A DNA stretch of 64,000 nt from Heterotrichella gracilis (lineage: Eukaryota; Sar; Xanthophyceae; Tribonematales; Xanthonemataceae): contig JAULBX010017747.1 in the NCBI GenBank assembly GCA_032358255.1, positions 244,496 to 308,495 on the forward strand, read 5' to 3'. A model generated the notes under the pieces. It was given only the letters and a program-made list of their open reading frames with translations, did not search any database and was not told the DNA's origin. Of the stretch, positions 44,227-60,300 are shown piece after piece (position 1 is the first letter of the stretch; each line of letters starts with the position of its first letter). Position numbers and translations under genes: made by a program.

Positions 44227-47200
44227 TCACTGCCCCTGCTGCGCTGTGAGCAGCGCTTGCAACCTGTTTGTTGCCCGCTGCACCTCGCTCTGCAGCGCCC
44301 CCACCACATCCTCCCCCTCAGCGTCCACATGCAGCTGCTGGAACAGCTGCTGCACGTTGGCCACAGCATGGTGCAGCGTGCTGAGGCTGGGCTGCTGGTG
44401 ACGCAGGATGAGCTGAGAGGGGGCGGGACTGTTACTAGTACTTGTACTGGGTGGATGTGGTGCCTCGCCCTTCGCCTCTGCCAAAGCTGCCTTAGACCGG
44501 GTCACCCGCCCAGTGCCCTGTTGTTGAACAGCGCAGCTTGCCAGGATTCTGGTGCTTGGCTGTGCTGGCTGTGCAGGTAGGTCACCACCCTGCCTGCCAC
44601 TGGCCACACCCACAGCAAGCTGCTCCTCCACGCCGCTGGTACCACAGGAGGGTTCAGTGCCACTGCACACCCCACTGGCACTCCCGCCACCATGCGCCGC
44701 CTCCTGCAGCTGCTGTGCCCCACAAACGGGCTTCAAAGGGCTGGCAGAGCAGCTGCTGGGGGTGGACACAGGATGACTGGCCATGGCTTTGGCGCTGCCA
44801 TGTTTGGCCTTTCTGGCCACGGCGATGAGCTTGCTGCGATAGCCGCGTGCTCCCTTGATGGCTGGAGCGGGTGACGCTGCCAGTGGGGTGGTGCTGGCAG
44901 ACGAAGGCGGCGCTTGCACACTGGCTGTGCTGGTCCCCAACCCAATACTGACTGATGCCTTTGCTGGAGAAGCGGAGGGGGATTGGGGAGCAACTGACAG
45001 CATGGCATTGACACTCTTCAGGTCCACAGCGACTGTGTGGTCTGCTGCGGCATTCCCTATTGCTGTGGCCGTATTGCCCATCTGCACTTGAGCAGACGGC
45101 CTGGTAGGTGAAGTTGGGTTGGTGACCACAGGATTGACCACGCCATTGCTGCATGGCGTTTTGGGTGCTGCCCGCTGCGCAACAGCGCTCACACACTGTG
45201 GCCTGCCTGATGGAGATGGTGTGGTCTGCGATCTTGTAGCCTGTGCTGCAGCGGCGGCATTGGCATCCACGCTGGTGTTGGCAACACCTGCAAAGGCAAC
45301 CTGGTTAGGAGCAGGCCCCCAAAGGGCGATGATTATTGATGTTGCGGATTTACTGCATAGATGGATGCCACGGCTGCAGCAATGTGACATGATTCATCAA
45401 GGGTAATACGATAATAATAGTCATATTATTAGCTTATTACCCTTGGATTCATGTTATTCTGTTATTCATGTCCCATGTACATTTTGATCCATCCTCTATA
45501 TGTGTCTCACCTGATGGCGAGGAGGAAGTCGCTGGGGCACCAAGCATTGCGACGTATGCAGAAGGCTGCACATATAAGGCCTTGATGCGCTGGTGTTCTG
45601 GCGTTTCCTCCCCATCAGAAACGAAAGCTGGATTTTTTGTTGCTACTTGTTTGGCCCACATGGGAGTGCCACCTGTCTCTGCCACCTACACCAGTATGTT
45701 GTTTCGTGTCACTTCTGCATTGGGGTGGCTTATCCACGAAGACTCTTGAACGTGATGAATTTATGAAGACTTTTGGAACACAATAGATGTAATTCGCCTG
45801 ATACAGTATATTGTACAGGAAATTGTATTAAAGGAAACAATAAAAAACCGTGTGGCACCAGCTGCCACACCAGGTTATACCCACCTTCACTCCCTTGAGC
45901 GCACTGTTAGCAAACATGGGGTTGTCCATGAAGCCAGACGGCTTGGTGCACGCTGGTTGTACGTAGTGTGGAACCATGTAGTCTCCTTCGTGATCAACCG
46001 GACTGAGCTCCAGATCTGACGGAATTGGACTAGAGCCGCATTCAGATGATGGCGAGTCACGATAGCAAGCCGTTGATGGTGCTGAGAGTGGCGAGAGTGC
46101 GCTCAGGTACTGCATTTGCCGGGAAGTCAGACCACGTGCTGTACCATCCTGTTGACCACAAGGACCACAAGACTGAGTCAAAGATATATACAGTGACAGG
46201 TGTGCTTCAATGCAGGACACATGGAGCCAAAGGCATGGGGAATCACCACATTTTAAGCATGCCATTTTTGACATCACATTTTAATCTACATACCTTTGAT
46301 ACAGCGGGAGGTGGAGTGCATGCTTCCGCGAGCGCCTCTGGTGCACATGGCGATGCCAGGCATGGCATGGCGCGGACAGCGCTGGGAGGCGCAGAGCTGA
46401 TGTGACTCCCGATTGACACTGGAGTCCCTCCACAGCTAGGGCCAGCCTGCAGATGCAGCTTGCAACAGTAATCATCAGAATTGACAGGATGTGCATCAAA
46501 CCACGGTAAATAGGCAACATTCTGTGACTCTCAGCTCACCTGAGATTCCACCAAGGTAGGGGATGGAGTGCGCAGCACGCAGCCATCGCCACTGGGTGTC
46601 CTGGATCGGCTGCGGGGCGTCTTCAAGTGCTTCTGCTGCTCCTCCAGAAGGTTGAGCTGTTGATGTAAAGCAGCCATATGCTGTGCATCCTGCGCAACAC
46701 ATCGTCACTGAGCAACCTTAAGTGAATATGGTATTCACCCCTGTGAAAGCAGTAACCACAGGCTGAGTGGCTTACCTTCTCCTTCTGGCTGCTTGGAAAC
46801 CTTGGCGACCTGTGTTGACCCAAAGCCTGTGCCTGCGCCAAAGGCGAAGCAAGTGCCTGGGCGAGTCTGGTTGCAGATACCGAAACTGGACTGTTGTTGA
46901 TAGTACCCTTGGATGAACTTGCAGTACAGATGCCAGAGGGTTGAACTTGCTCAACAACCCTGTACAGGCAGAGGGCGATGCCAGGGCTGTGAGAAGCTGC
47001 CGCCATGGGCAAAACATCAGTGAGCACAATGGGAAATGAAGGCAGCTCACCTGTGCCTTCCTTTTGTCATGCTGCTTGCCTTCCCTGCAACAGCAACGTT
47101 CCATCAACATCCCGCAAATGTGGATATAGTGAAGCGCACAGCCTGCTGGCACGCAGCTTCTGAAAGTATGTGTGGTATGCGTACCTTTGGGGCTGTTGCA

Positions 47201-47600
47201 CAGCGCAGGCCTGTTCTCCTTCTTTGCACTGGAGGGTGGAGTTGTGGGCATCTGAGACAGCTTCAAGGGGGCGTGCTGGCCCACGCAGAATGCCAGGTGC
47301 CTCTTGTTATCACCAATGACTTGAACCACTGCTCCCAGGTTTTCATCCCAGCGCGACGGCACTGACTGTGAGTTGAACTGGCCTGTGCAGGAGGTGGGAA
47401 CCCAGGTCACATAAGCGACATGGGTTTACCTGAAAGTACAGCACAGGACATAGCCACTGCATACCTTCATCAATTGACGGCGCATACTCTTCACTTTTGC
47501 ACCCCGCGCGAGCCCAGTTTGGGAGACTGCTCAAGGGGAAAAGCTGTGCAGCCATGCATGCATTGCTGTTTCCAGCGGAAGTGCTTGCGGCGCTATCCAT
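44227..47600 (-). CDS. Large Ser/Pro/Ala-rich protein of unknown function
   Basis: Nine minus-strand exons join in phase: 47600-47430, 47377-47185, 47084-47051, 46959-46776, 46689-46540, 46446-46294, 46148-45885, 45685-45511 and 45287-44227, giving 794 residues. I do not recognise the family. The N-terminal 100 residues look folded (RWDENLGAVVQVIGDNKRHL). Later exons give a short helix (HMAALHQQLNLLEEQQKHLK) beside proline-directed sites (RSRSRTPSGDG, RTPSPTLVES). A segment reading FMDNPMFANSALKGVK lies in the seventh exon. The long last exon is low-complexity Ala/Ser/Pro/Thr and ends in an amphipathic helix (HAVANVQQLFQQLHVDAEGE). The many S/T-P sites suggest a cyclin-dependent or MAP-kinase substrate, possibly nuclear because of basic SR-like patches. 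The role is unknown. Confidence 0.75.
45397..45446. repeat. Intronic hairpin, about 22-bp arms
   Basis: Arms starting near 45397 (core GGGTAATACGATAATAATA) and ending near 45446 pair over about 22-23 positions with two mismatches and one wobble around a 4-nt loop (45420-45423). It lies in the last intron (45288-45510) of the unknown Ser/Pro-rich gene. It could be a miniature inverted-repeat remnant or a small-RNA precursor-like fold. Confidence 0.7.
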
Positions 47601-48240
47601 CCGTGAAAGCTGAGACTGGTAGTCCTAGTCACTGATAGCTGTCATGTACTGACTACATCTCACAACTTGTGGGATTGAGAGGCTGTTTGGGCAGTAGGCT
47701 GAGCGTGCTGCCTGGTACAGCAAGCTGAAGACAGTCCTTGTGCTGCAGTTGCACTGACCGCAAATAGAGAGCGGCTGCAAGTTTTAGGCAACTCTGTGCT
47801 GTCTTACCTAGGTATCTCTGTCTGTGGCGGGACCTACTCGTGAGGTCAGGTAAGGACACTGGACAAACAATGGTTTGACCACCCCCACCCCACAGCATAA
47901 CCTCCCAAAATGGTTAGAATGCACTTGACAACTAGGCTGTCGTGTTTGTGTTTGCAGCAACTGGAGGATTAGCGATAGCAACTAAACGTTTTAGGCCGTA
48001 AGTTGCCAGTCTGGTGCACTACAGGATAGCAAAGGTTTTGTGGTCAACGGGCCAGACAACACTGCGAAACACTGTAGCCTTCCGTAAAACAAGTAGTGGC
48101 AAGCTTCCACGCTACATACAGCAGTGGCTCCAAGAATTGAAACTAGCTGTTTAACTCCTGTCGCAAGTTCACCGTGTATTTGTGTGATGGCGTTGGATAT
48201 CGTTCGCTTTTTTTGGCGGGAATGGCCAAGTCCCAGCCTG

Positions 48241-48272
48241 AAACCCTATTTCGACCCTACTAAACCCTAAAA
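48241..48272. repeat. Degenerate telomere-like cluster
   Basis: AAACCCTA, GACCCTA and AAACCCTAAA follow each other within 32 nt, close to the CCCTAAA telomere unit of plants and many green algae. It lies in intergenic DNA upstream of the Ser/Pro-rich gene. A telo-box (AAACCCTAA), known in plants as a promoter element bound by Myb-type and other factors, is embedded. Confidence 0.55.
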
Positions 48273-48704
48273 CTCAATAATGGGCAAGAGTGAACAACAG
48301 CTTTACTTGTATAGAACACATTTGTAGTATAAGTAGTGTTTTTACGAACCATACGCTTTCACGCTTTCGATCGGGGCTGGTAGGGCGTTGAATTATTAAC
48401 AACCACTGTGGCACCATGGCGGCGTGCGCTGGCGTGCGAGAATATTGAAAGGATACTGTGCCACACTCAGTCTGCATAGTCAGACGCCTGTCACTGTTGA
48501 ATCAAGTCAGATCAAACCAAGCACCCACAACATTGTTGCTTTCCAAGAGCAGCGCTGGCGGTGCCCAGTCTCTGCAACTGCTGGTGCCTGCACTAAGAAG
48601 GCGAAATTGTCACCAACCACTGGTGCCTCTGCTGAGGACTGTCTAATGTAAAAATCAGTAAAATCAAGCACACAGGGAGGAGCTAGAGAGTCCCTGTTGC
48701 AAGT

Positions 48705-48914
48705 ATGTCCATGTCCTGCCCTACAACAAAAGCTCCTAAGAAATCAAGCAACCTGCAACTAAAATCCAACTTCACACTGGGTACTCCTGTGACAGACTAT
48801 TTTGACTATTGCTACATGGCCCAGAAAGGCCGTAAACGTCGGGTAAAGAGTAAAACGCTGTATAATGACTGGTTCAATGGTTTGCACGTCCTTCAAGAAA
48901 CCATACAGCCATAA
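48705..48914 (+). CDS. Small basic orphan frame, doubtful
   Basis: A 69-codon frame beginning with ATG, rich in Lys/Arg (QKGRKRRVKSKTLYNDW) and aromatic residues (TDYFDYCYM). There is no recognised domain and no splice partner. It may be a gene fragment or chance. Confidence 0.2.
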   Translation: MSMSCPTTKAPKKSSNLQLKSNFTLGTPVTDYFDYCYMAQKGRKRRVKSKTLYNDWFNGLHVLQETIQP

Positions 48915-49173
48915 TTTCAGCAGCTGCCGACACGCCACTAGGGACGCAATTGACAGGCATTGGAAACACATGCAACCCATGAAATTCATGCAGCGCCCTT
49001 TGCTGTAGTTGCCTTAGGGTATAATTATTAGGTGGCATGCTGGCAGCTGCATGTGATGCATGGGGATGTCATTCGGTACCGTGAACTCCTGTTCAGCTCA
49101 TTTCTGTCTATGTTTCTTCTGCTCCACGCCATCCAAGGTCCACAGCTGCCACAGCCTGTGGCTTGCCTGTCGC

Positions 49174-51087
49174 TCACCGAACGCGGCGCGTCAACGCGAT
49201 GCATGTGGTTATGAGCAGCCCGCTGGTTGCAATGTACAGGATGTGCCGCCACATGCGCGATGGCGTCCGCTTGATGGGCATCAACATCAGGTCATTCACA
49301 TCAATCTCCTCCTCCCACCTCTGCTTGATCCCGGCCAGGTGGCCTGCACAAGACGCCGCAACCCTTACCGCTTGATCATACTGGGAAACAACAGGTTTTC
49401 TGCTTCCACCACTGAGGGCGCAGCACAAGTGCCAGGCATGGCGCATGACAGTGAATGCATGAATGTATACTCTTGCTGTGAACTGCTGGCGCACCTGCAC
49501 CAACCACCGCCACCACTGTCGTTGCCCTGCTGGCGATCCTGTGCAGCATATGGACCATGTACATATCCCTGTAGAAGCACAAGCCATTGTTCAACATGCA
49601 GCAACAACAAGGTTATTTGAAAAAGGAAAAAATGAATGGCCCGGGCGTTTCTGCCTTTATGCGTACCGCTCATCAATCAAGGGGGCCACAATGCCAGGAA
49701 AAGTCTTCCCAAGTTCCTTCACTGCCTCAGTAATCAAGTCAGAGTCCTGCACGCATTAAACATAGGCCAACCATTAGTTGATATTACTTTACAGTCCACT
49801 AATGCAGCCAGATGGCGGTCGACAATGCCAGGAGCCGCAGCCCCACATGAACTGCCCAAGCCATATGCAATGATGTGATGTGTCGCAAGCTGATCAGGAC
49901 ACGGCACTGAATGGCAGACAGAAAATTGGAGGCCGTTGTGCAGTGGGCCAGCGTGCATTCTCCACACACCTGCCGCATTTCATCCATTTGGTTGCGCAGC
50001 TCATCAGCGTCGGGCAGTGTCAAGCTGCCAAATGCCAACATGAACACTGCGCGCATGCGGTCCCAAGGGGACAAGGATGACCAAATGCGCGCAAGCGTGA
50101 TAGACAGGGGCCTGTCTCCAAGGACCACCTTTGCACCTGCAGCACAGTGCAAACAGTTGCAAGGACTCTAACTGGATAATGAGCTGTGGTTGTCTGTGTT
50201 TGTGAAGAAGTAAGGTAATGGTACAGAACTGCCTTTGGGAAGCTTGGTGGAATTAGCTCAACCAGGAACTCAAACTCTAAGTGGAAGCTTACCCAAGGCA
50301 TGGGCTTCCCGAAGGGCAACTCGAAACTCTTCCCCTGGTAGCACGTCCAGGTGCAGTGCAGCTCGCTCCATCAACCCACCGAGCAGGGCCTCAAACAAGC
50401 TGAGCTTTCCTGCTCTCCATGCCATGAGAGACTCGTGGAAGCCAGTTGCCTACACAGGGTACCAATGGGTTGAGAACTGGCTATCAGTGTACCATGGGGC
50501 GGAGAACTGGCCAACAGTACCGTGCTGTTGTATGTGGCTGCCATGACAGTCAGGCGGCATGTTCCTTGCACTCTGCAGGCGTGTGCGTGGCCACAGCGTA
50601 CCTTGAAGGTGTGCTTGTCCAGTGAAAGGATAGAGCGCCTCTCAGAGCAGAGCTCCACCATGACAATCTGAGAGGTGAGCACAGGTGAACAATCAGTTGG
50701 TAAGTCAGGAATTAACACAGCAACCAGCCGTGCAAAGGCATTGCCAGGAAGAAAATGGTTCACCAGTTCCCTGGTGCTGTCTTCAGACGCTACTGGTCGC
50801 CACCGCAGTATGTATTAGTCTCACAATGCCCAGTTCGCAGGGGCAGATGCCACCGCCTGTGGTCACCTCAGTGCTTGATACTTGCGTACCTCGGGCTTAA
50901 CTTGCTGAATAACGCTGGCGACATCCTCGCAGGAACTGGTGCTAACGTGAGAGGTGCCCACAACGTAGAATGTTTGTGCATGGCTGTGAGGGTTGTCCGG
51001 GCTCTGATAATGAAGTACACATACTGCCTTTGGCAGCTGCAGCGGCACAACAGCCTGCTCCTCCCCCGAGCTACTAGCGTCAGCCAT
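49174..51087 (-). CDS. TraB-domain protein (TRABD/PrgY family)
   Basis: Seven minus-strand exons join in phase: 51087-50890, 50667-50602, 50449-50293, 50136-49970, 49746-49667, 49568-49495 and 49343-49174, giving 303 residues. The TraB signature is complete: FYVVGTSHVSTSSCEDVASV near residue 40, then MVELCSERRSIL, the central ATGFHESLMAWRAGK helices, LGDRPLSITLARIW, and the terminal VVAVVGAGHLAGIKQRWEEE motif. These Glu/His positions suggest a metal-dependent, Tiki/TraB-like protease fold. The last about 30 residues form a hydrophobic helix with basic end (ILYIATSGLLITTCIALTRR), a tail anchor. Plant TraB proteins of this shape sit in the mitochondrial outer membrane, so that location is a reasonable inference. 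The function in algae is unknown. Confidence 0.93.
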
Positions 51088-51187
51088 CGCACACGCAGTG
51101 CCTGTAGGCCTGGTATCAATGGGGAGGCTGGACTTGGTTGCAAAGTTACTTTAGTTTTCCGTTAGCACCGATCTAGACTACGACTAA

Positions 51188-51690
51188 CTAGCACTTGCAT
51201 ATGCTCGTTGCACCAGGCCAATCAATAGCATAGATGAGTGAGAATAGCGAGTCTAGTGCACGCCGTGCTCCATATAAAGCCATGAGCATGCAATTTCGTT
51301 TTTTTGTTGTCATCAACGGCAATCCTGCGTCCCGTCCAAATCTCTCAATCCCCAAAACGCGTTTTTGCATGTGAGCGCGCATTGCTTTGCACACGTCCCA
51401 GTCTGGGATTGAAAATGCACCTCTATTCACGGACATATACTCTGCAAAGTTTGGTGGGGTTCCAAGCTCGTTTCCACCGGTGCTCGTACTAAACATGAAC
51501 TTGGCAATGCAATCCGCTGCTTGACACATTCCGAAAATGGCTGACTCAGAAGTCTGCAGCGCATATTGTGCCCATTTCTTTTGGGCAAATGCTAGGGATA
51601 CGTAGGCCGCACAAACTAAGAGATGTCTTACCCTCAGTGTAAAGTTTCCAGGTGCACAGCCAAGGCACTGCTGCCAGGCTGGTCCAACAA
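51188..51690 (-). CDS. Orphan open frame, possible gene fragment
   Basis: From ATG at 51529 to the stop at 51188 there are 113 codons, and the same frame stays open upstream to about 51690 (some 165 codons in all). The translation looks protein-like: AFAQKKWAQYALQTSESAI, STSTGGNELGTPPNFAEYM, VLGIERFGRDAGLPLMTTKK and YGARRALDSLFSLIYAI. No known family is recognised and no splice sites tie it to a neighbour. It lies between TraB and CDC5, both also on the minus strand. It may be a decayed gene, a mobile-element remnant or a short lineage-specific gene. Confidence 0.35.
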
Positions 51691-51901
51691 GCTACAACAA
51701 CTGCCCCACCACAACAGTACGTTCACCCGCGCAAAGACCCACAATTATCAAGCTGGCAAGCAAACCACACTGGCAGCAAGCAGACCCTGTGCTTCCTTGA
51801 GCCAATATTGTCTCGGTGCCATAGGTTATTGCACCCAGTCACAATGAGTGGTCACCGCCTCGGGATGTCATTCACCCTCCCTCCTACTCAAATCCGGCCC
51901 C

Positions 51902-56725
<4,824 letters not shown>

Positions 56726-57380
56726 CTCGGCTGGATGTTGTGTGCAACGAGGGGGCGGCCCTAGTCAAATGAGTTTGAGAAGCAGCGAGGTTCTTTGGTG
56801 CAACACCAACCCAGTGTGGTGGTTGCAAGCTACGCCCAGTGCAGCGAAGGGCTTGCCACCAGTCAGCCGCACGCCATGGCTGTGGCCTGATGGCCCAAAC
56901 CACTGTCCTCCACGGGACCAAGCAGAAGACGGCAATCAGGATACGTGGCACTGCTCCAGGTCTCTGGGTTGTCTAAACTGGGTTGTTGGAAAAGGGCTGC
57001 TAGTGCTTGTCTGTTGGTGGGGGATGCACAGATTCACGGTTAGCCTTCAGCACAACGCATGCAGCAAAGGGAAGAAGGAGCCAGCCGACTACAACAGGCA
57101 GTAACTTTTCCTCGGTGCTTTTCCTTCCAATGGAACGTTCAAAAGGCATCAACCATCAGGCAAAATTACCCGGATTATAACGAATAGAAATATCTATTAA
57201 ACAAACACAAAAGTGCCTCCTTTTCCTGGGCGACGGCGTCCCCAGGCTTTGCTATAAAGCTGTGGGTACACCACACTGGAGCGTTTGTTGTGATGGCTTT
57301 TTGCACACAAGAGCTATTGCTTGGACACAGGATCAACCCCACAGTCACCGTTTTGTAGCTCGGTCATAGATTTGTGCAAG
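56726..57380. promoter_or_regulatory. Head-to-head promoter region (CDC5 / GIP1-like)
   Basis: 655 bp separate the CDC5 start (56725, minus) and the GIP1-like start (57381, plus), so both promoters must be here. The stretch near 57170-57200 is AT-rich (ATTATAACGAATAGAAATATC) and could hold core promoter elements, but none is certain. Confidence 0.5.
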
Positions 57381-60300
57381 ATGACGACGAGGCCGTCTCG
57401 TGGAGGCGGGGCAGAGAATGGGCCTGCCAAGGCCGTGCCCCCTCCCCCAAAGAAAATTATCGAGATGATTAAGGAGGCAACGGGTGCATCAGAAGAGGAC
57501 ATCACGACAACTCTTCTAGAGTGCAACTATGATGTGAACGAGACGACGAATCGGCTGATTGACAGTGAGTGTTGGTGGCGCAATGGTATGTTTTCTTCCA
57601 GTGTCTCCTCCGGCATCGTGACGTGCTGATTCGTGTTCATTTTGCAGTGCCTTTCAAGCAAGTACAGAGCAAAAAGAACAAGCAAAAGCAGGTGGGTACT
57701 TTTGCAGCTTTCCAGCTTTCTTGCGCCAGTACCCTTCCGCATTTGCTCACAGAACCGATACCGAATGCAGAAAGAGGAGGACAGAAAGAAGGATGGCACC
57801 AGCAAGGTGTTGGAAGTCCGGCGTGCACCTGGAGGCTCCGGCCGCGGAGGAAGGGTTGGAAGGGCATCCAGTGATCGCCCTGCACGAGGTAGGGCCAAGT
57901 TTCGAACTGATGTGCCTGTGGTTCAAGTGTGCCAGCGGTGCATTCACGGCTCATCCATTGCACCAGGTCCCAAGCCCTCCAGCTCTACTCCAGCCAAACC
58001 AGCAGCCCACGATAACGGAACAGGAGCCGCCCCTCCTGATGCCGGTTTCGATGGCTTTGGTTTTGATGACACGCCTGCTCCTTCTGTCGCTGCGCCCGCC
58101 CACGCAGCCCAGACCTCGCCCCAAAGGTAGGCGGTGTTTGTATCCATTGTTGCATCGAAACCGTGGTGGGTATGGGACGCTTCTAACCCAGCCGTTGGTG
58201 CAGGTCCTTGTATTCCAGAGCGCCCGGACAGAACCCAGTAGCCCCTGCTTCTAACCCGGAACCCATTCGACCAAGTGCTGGTGGCACGATGGCTGACTTG
58301 TTCAAGCGAGCGCCTGCCCCCCCGCCACCTGCGCAGCACTCACCAGCCCTCTCCCCCGCCCCCGCCCCACTTGAACAGGTGCGCAACAAGGTTGATTAAA
58401 CGCAATTCCTTGCCTCCTTGCACCCATATTGAAGGTTTGCAGCTTGGCATCACAGCCGATTAGCCATCTTGCTTGTATATTTGCCTTGTCATGCCACGTC
58501 CCATTAGTTGGTGGTTCCCAACTCAAGAGCCTCTGCCAAACAAGTTTTGCCCAAAAGTTGTTGTCAACACGCTGCAGTGCTGCCAACGCTGGAACCAGGA
58601 GGCTGTGGTACATGCATGGGGGAGCGCCATTTGCATGATCCAACAAACCAGCAATCTGCAATCCTTTGAGCAGTCGCAAGGTCTAATACCCCTGCATCCT
58701 GCAGGTTTCGAGCCTTGCCTCCGAGGACGTACTCTCTGCCAACGACCAGGCATTGTCGCCCACGCTGCCTACCGCCCCGGTAGCGTCCGCTTTGCCAGCC
58801 CAACCACAGCTGAGCTCCATCGCCCCCCCCAGCGCCCCCTCACCGCTTGCATCGCAAAGCCAGGCCCCGACTTTGCAACCCACCGGCACGGACTCGCTTG
58901 GAGGCGTGGCAATCAACCCCCCGCAACGGCAGTCCTTCCAGCAGGACCTGCCCACAGCCAGCGCATGGAAGTCGACCCCCTCACCAGCAACTGCGGGCCT
59001 GTCCAGCTCGCTCATGTCTGCACTGAACGTCAACTCTGGCGCGGCAGCGGGGCTCACCGAGAGCGCCATCCTCTCCGCCGCCCCACAGAAGCCATCCAGC
59101 ACGGCAGCACAGGCCCCCGCGGGAGGGGACGGCAAGAGTGCGGTGATCCTGCCTGCCGGCGTGCAGGCGGAGTCCGACAGGCTCAGCCTCCAGTTTGGCC
59201 AGTTCAACGTCGCGCCAGGCAACGAGTTTGGCGCTGGGTTTGGCACCGGGTTCGGAGGCGAGGCCCAGGAGCAGTCCGCTGGGCTTTCAGAGTCCACCCA
59301 GGGCGCAGGTGTGCAGGCTGCGGTGCAGCCCGTGAGCAGCGTGTTTGGCGCGCCCAAGCAGGGCGACAACGCGTTTGCCGCGGCGCCGGCCGGCAACAGG
59401 AACTTCTCCGCCTTCTCGCAGCAGCCGGTGGCCAAGCCCGCCGAGGCGCAGGCCGACGCGCAGACCGCCTACAACCTGCAGCAGTTTGCCAACTACAACC
59501 AGGCGTTCAGCAACTACCCCGCCTACAGCGCGCAGGTGCCCACCAGCCAGCAGTACCAGGCGTATGGCTCCACGGCCACCGACTACTCAGGCAACGAGAG
59601 CCAGACCGCCGACGCGGCAGCCAACAAGGCCCAGCCTGCGGCGCACACGGGGTATGGCAGCCAGTACTCGCAGTACTCGCAGTATGGCCAGGGGCAGAAG
59701 GACTATGGCGTGGCGTCAAAGTACAGCGCGCCCACCAGCCAGGCGGCCACCAGCTCTGCGCTGAGCGCCGCTGACGGCGGCGTGGCCCCTGCCTCTGCCG
59801 GCGCCGCGCCCACCAGCGCGCAGGTCCAGCAGCACCCAGGCGTGCCCCAGGGACAGGTGCGAACGTGTGATAGCTAGGTAGTTGGTTGCATGCGTTCCAG
59901 CAGTACAGCTTGAATAGCTGTATCATGCCTGCTGGGAACGAGGTTGATGTCAACAACCAGCTCTGCCATAACACTTGCAGTGTGGCATGCGTTGCAGCAA
60001 TTAATCTCCACTTCGTTAATTGGGTTTGGGTTTTGGGGGCCAGGGGTGCCCCAGTGGGTTGCATGTAGGGCCTTGCAGTTTTCGCCGCACACCTCCTGGG
60101 CCACACTGGGTGGGCGGGGTTGAGTGGCGCTTGGGTGGCAACAAGCTGAACCAGCGCACAGGACCTTATCAGAAACGGACCTTTTGCAGGACCATTTTGC
60201 ACGCCCATACCAATTTCTGAACCTGCTCGCCCTTGCGCAGGTCCCTGGTGGCGCCGCAGCTGCCGCCTACCCGCAGCCCGGCACCATGCCCCCCGGCATG

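Larger units (their letters stand above)
47601..49173. other. Spacer with telomere-like motifs
   Basis: This holds the promoter of the minus-strand Ser/Pro-rich gene and the 3' UTR of the TraB gene. CCCTATTTC, CCCTACTAAACCCTAAAAC and nearby units (48241-48272) form a degenerate telomere-like cluster. One orphan frame (48705-48914) is listed separately. Confidence 0.4.

Noticed and set aside
47185-47377. Possible extra frame joining introns of the Ser/Pro-rich gene into one long reading
   Set aside because: The frame crosses clear splice sites; the spliced model gives consistent phase through nine exons.
58473-59774. A 433-codon plus-strand frame overlapping the large GIP1-like exon
   Set aside because: It is the shifted reading of a GC-rich repetitive exon; its Arg/Ala/Gly-rich translation has no domain, while the exon's proper frame joins in phase on both sides.
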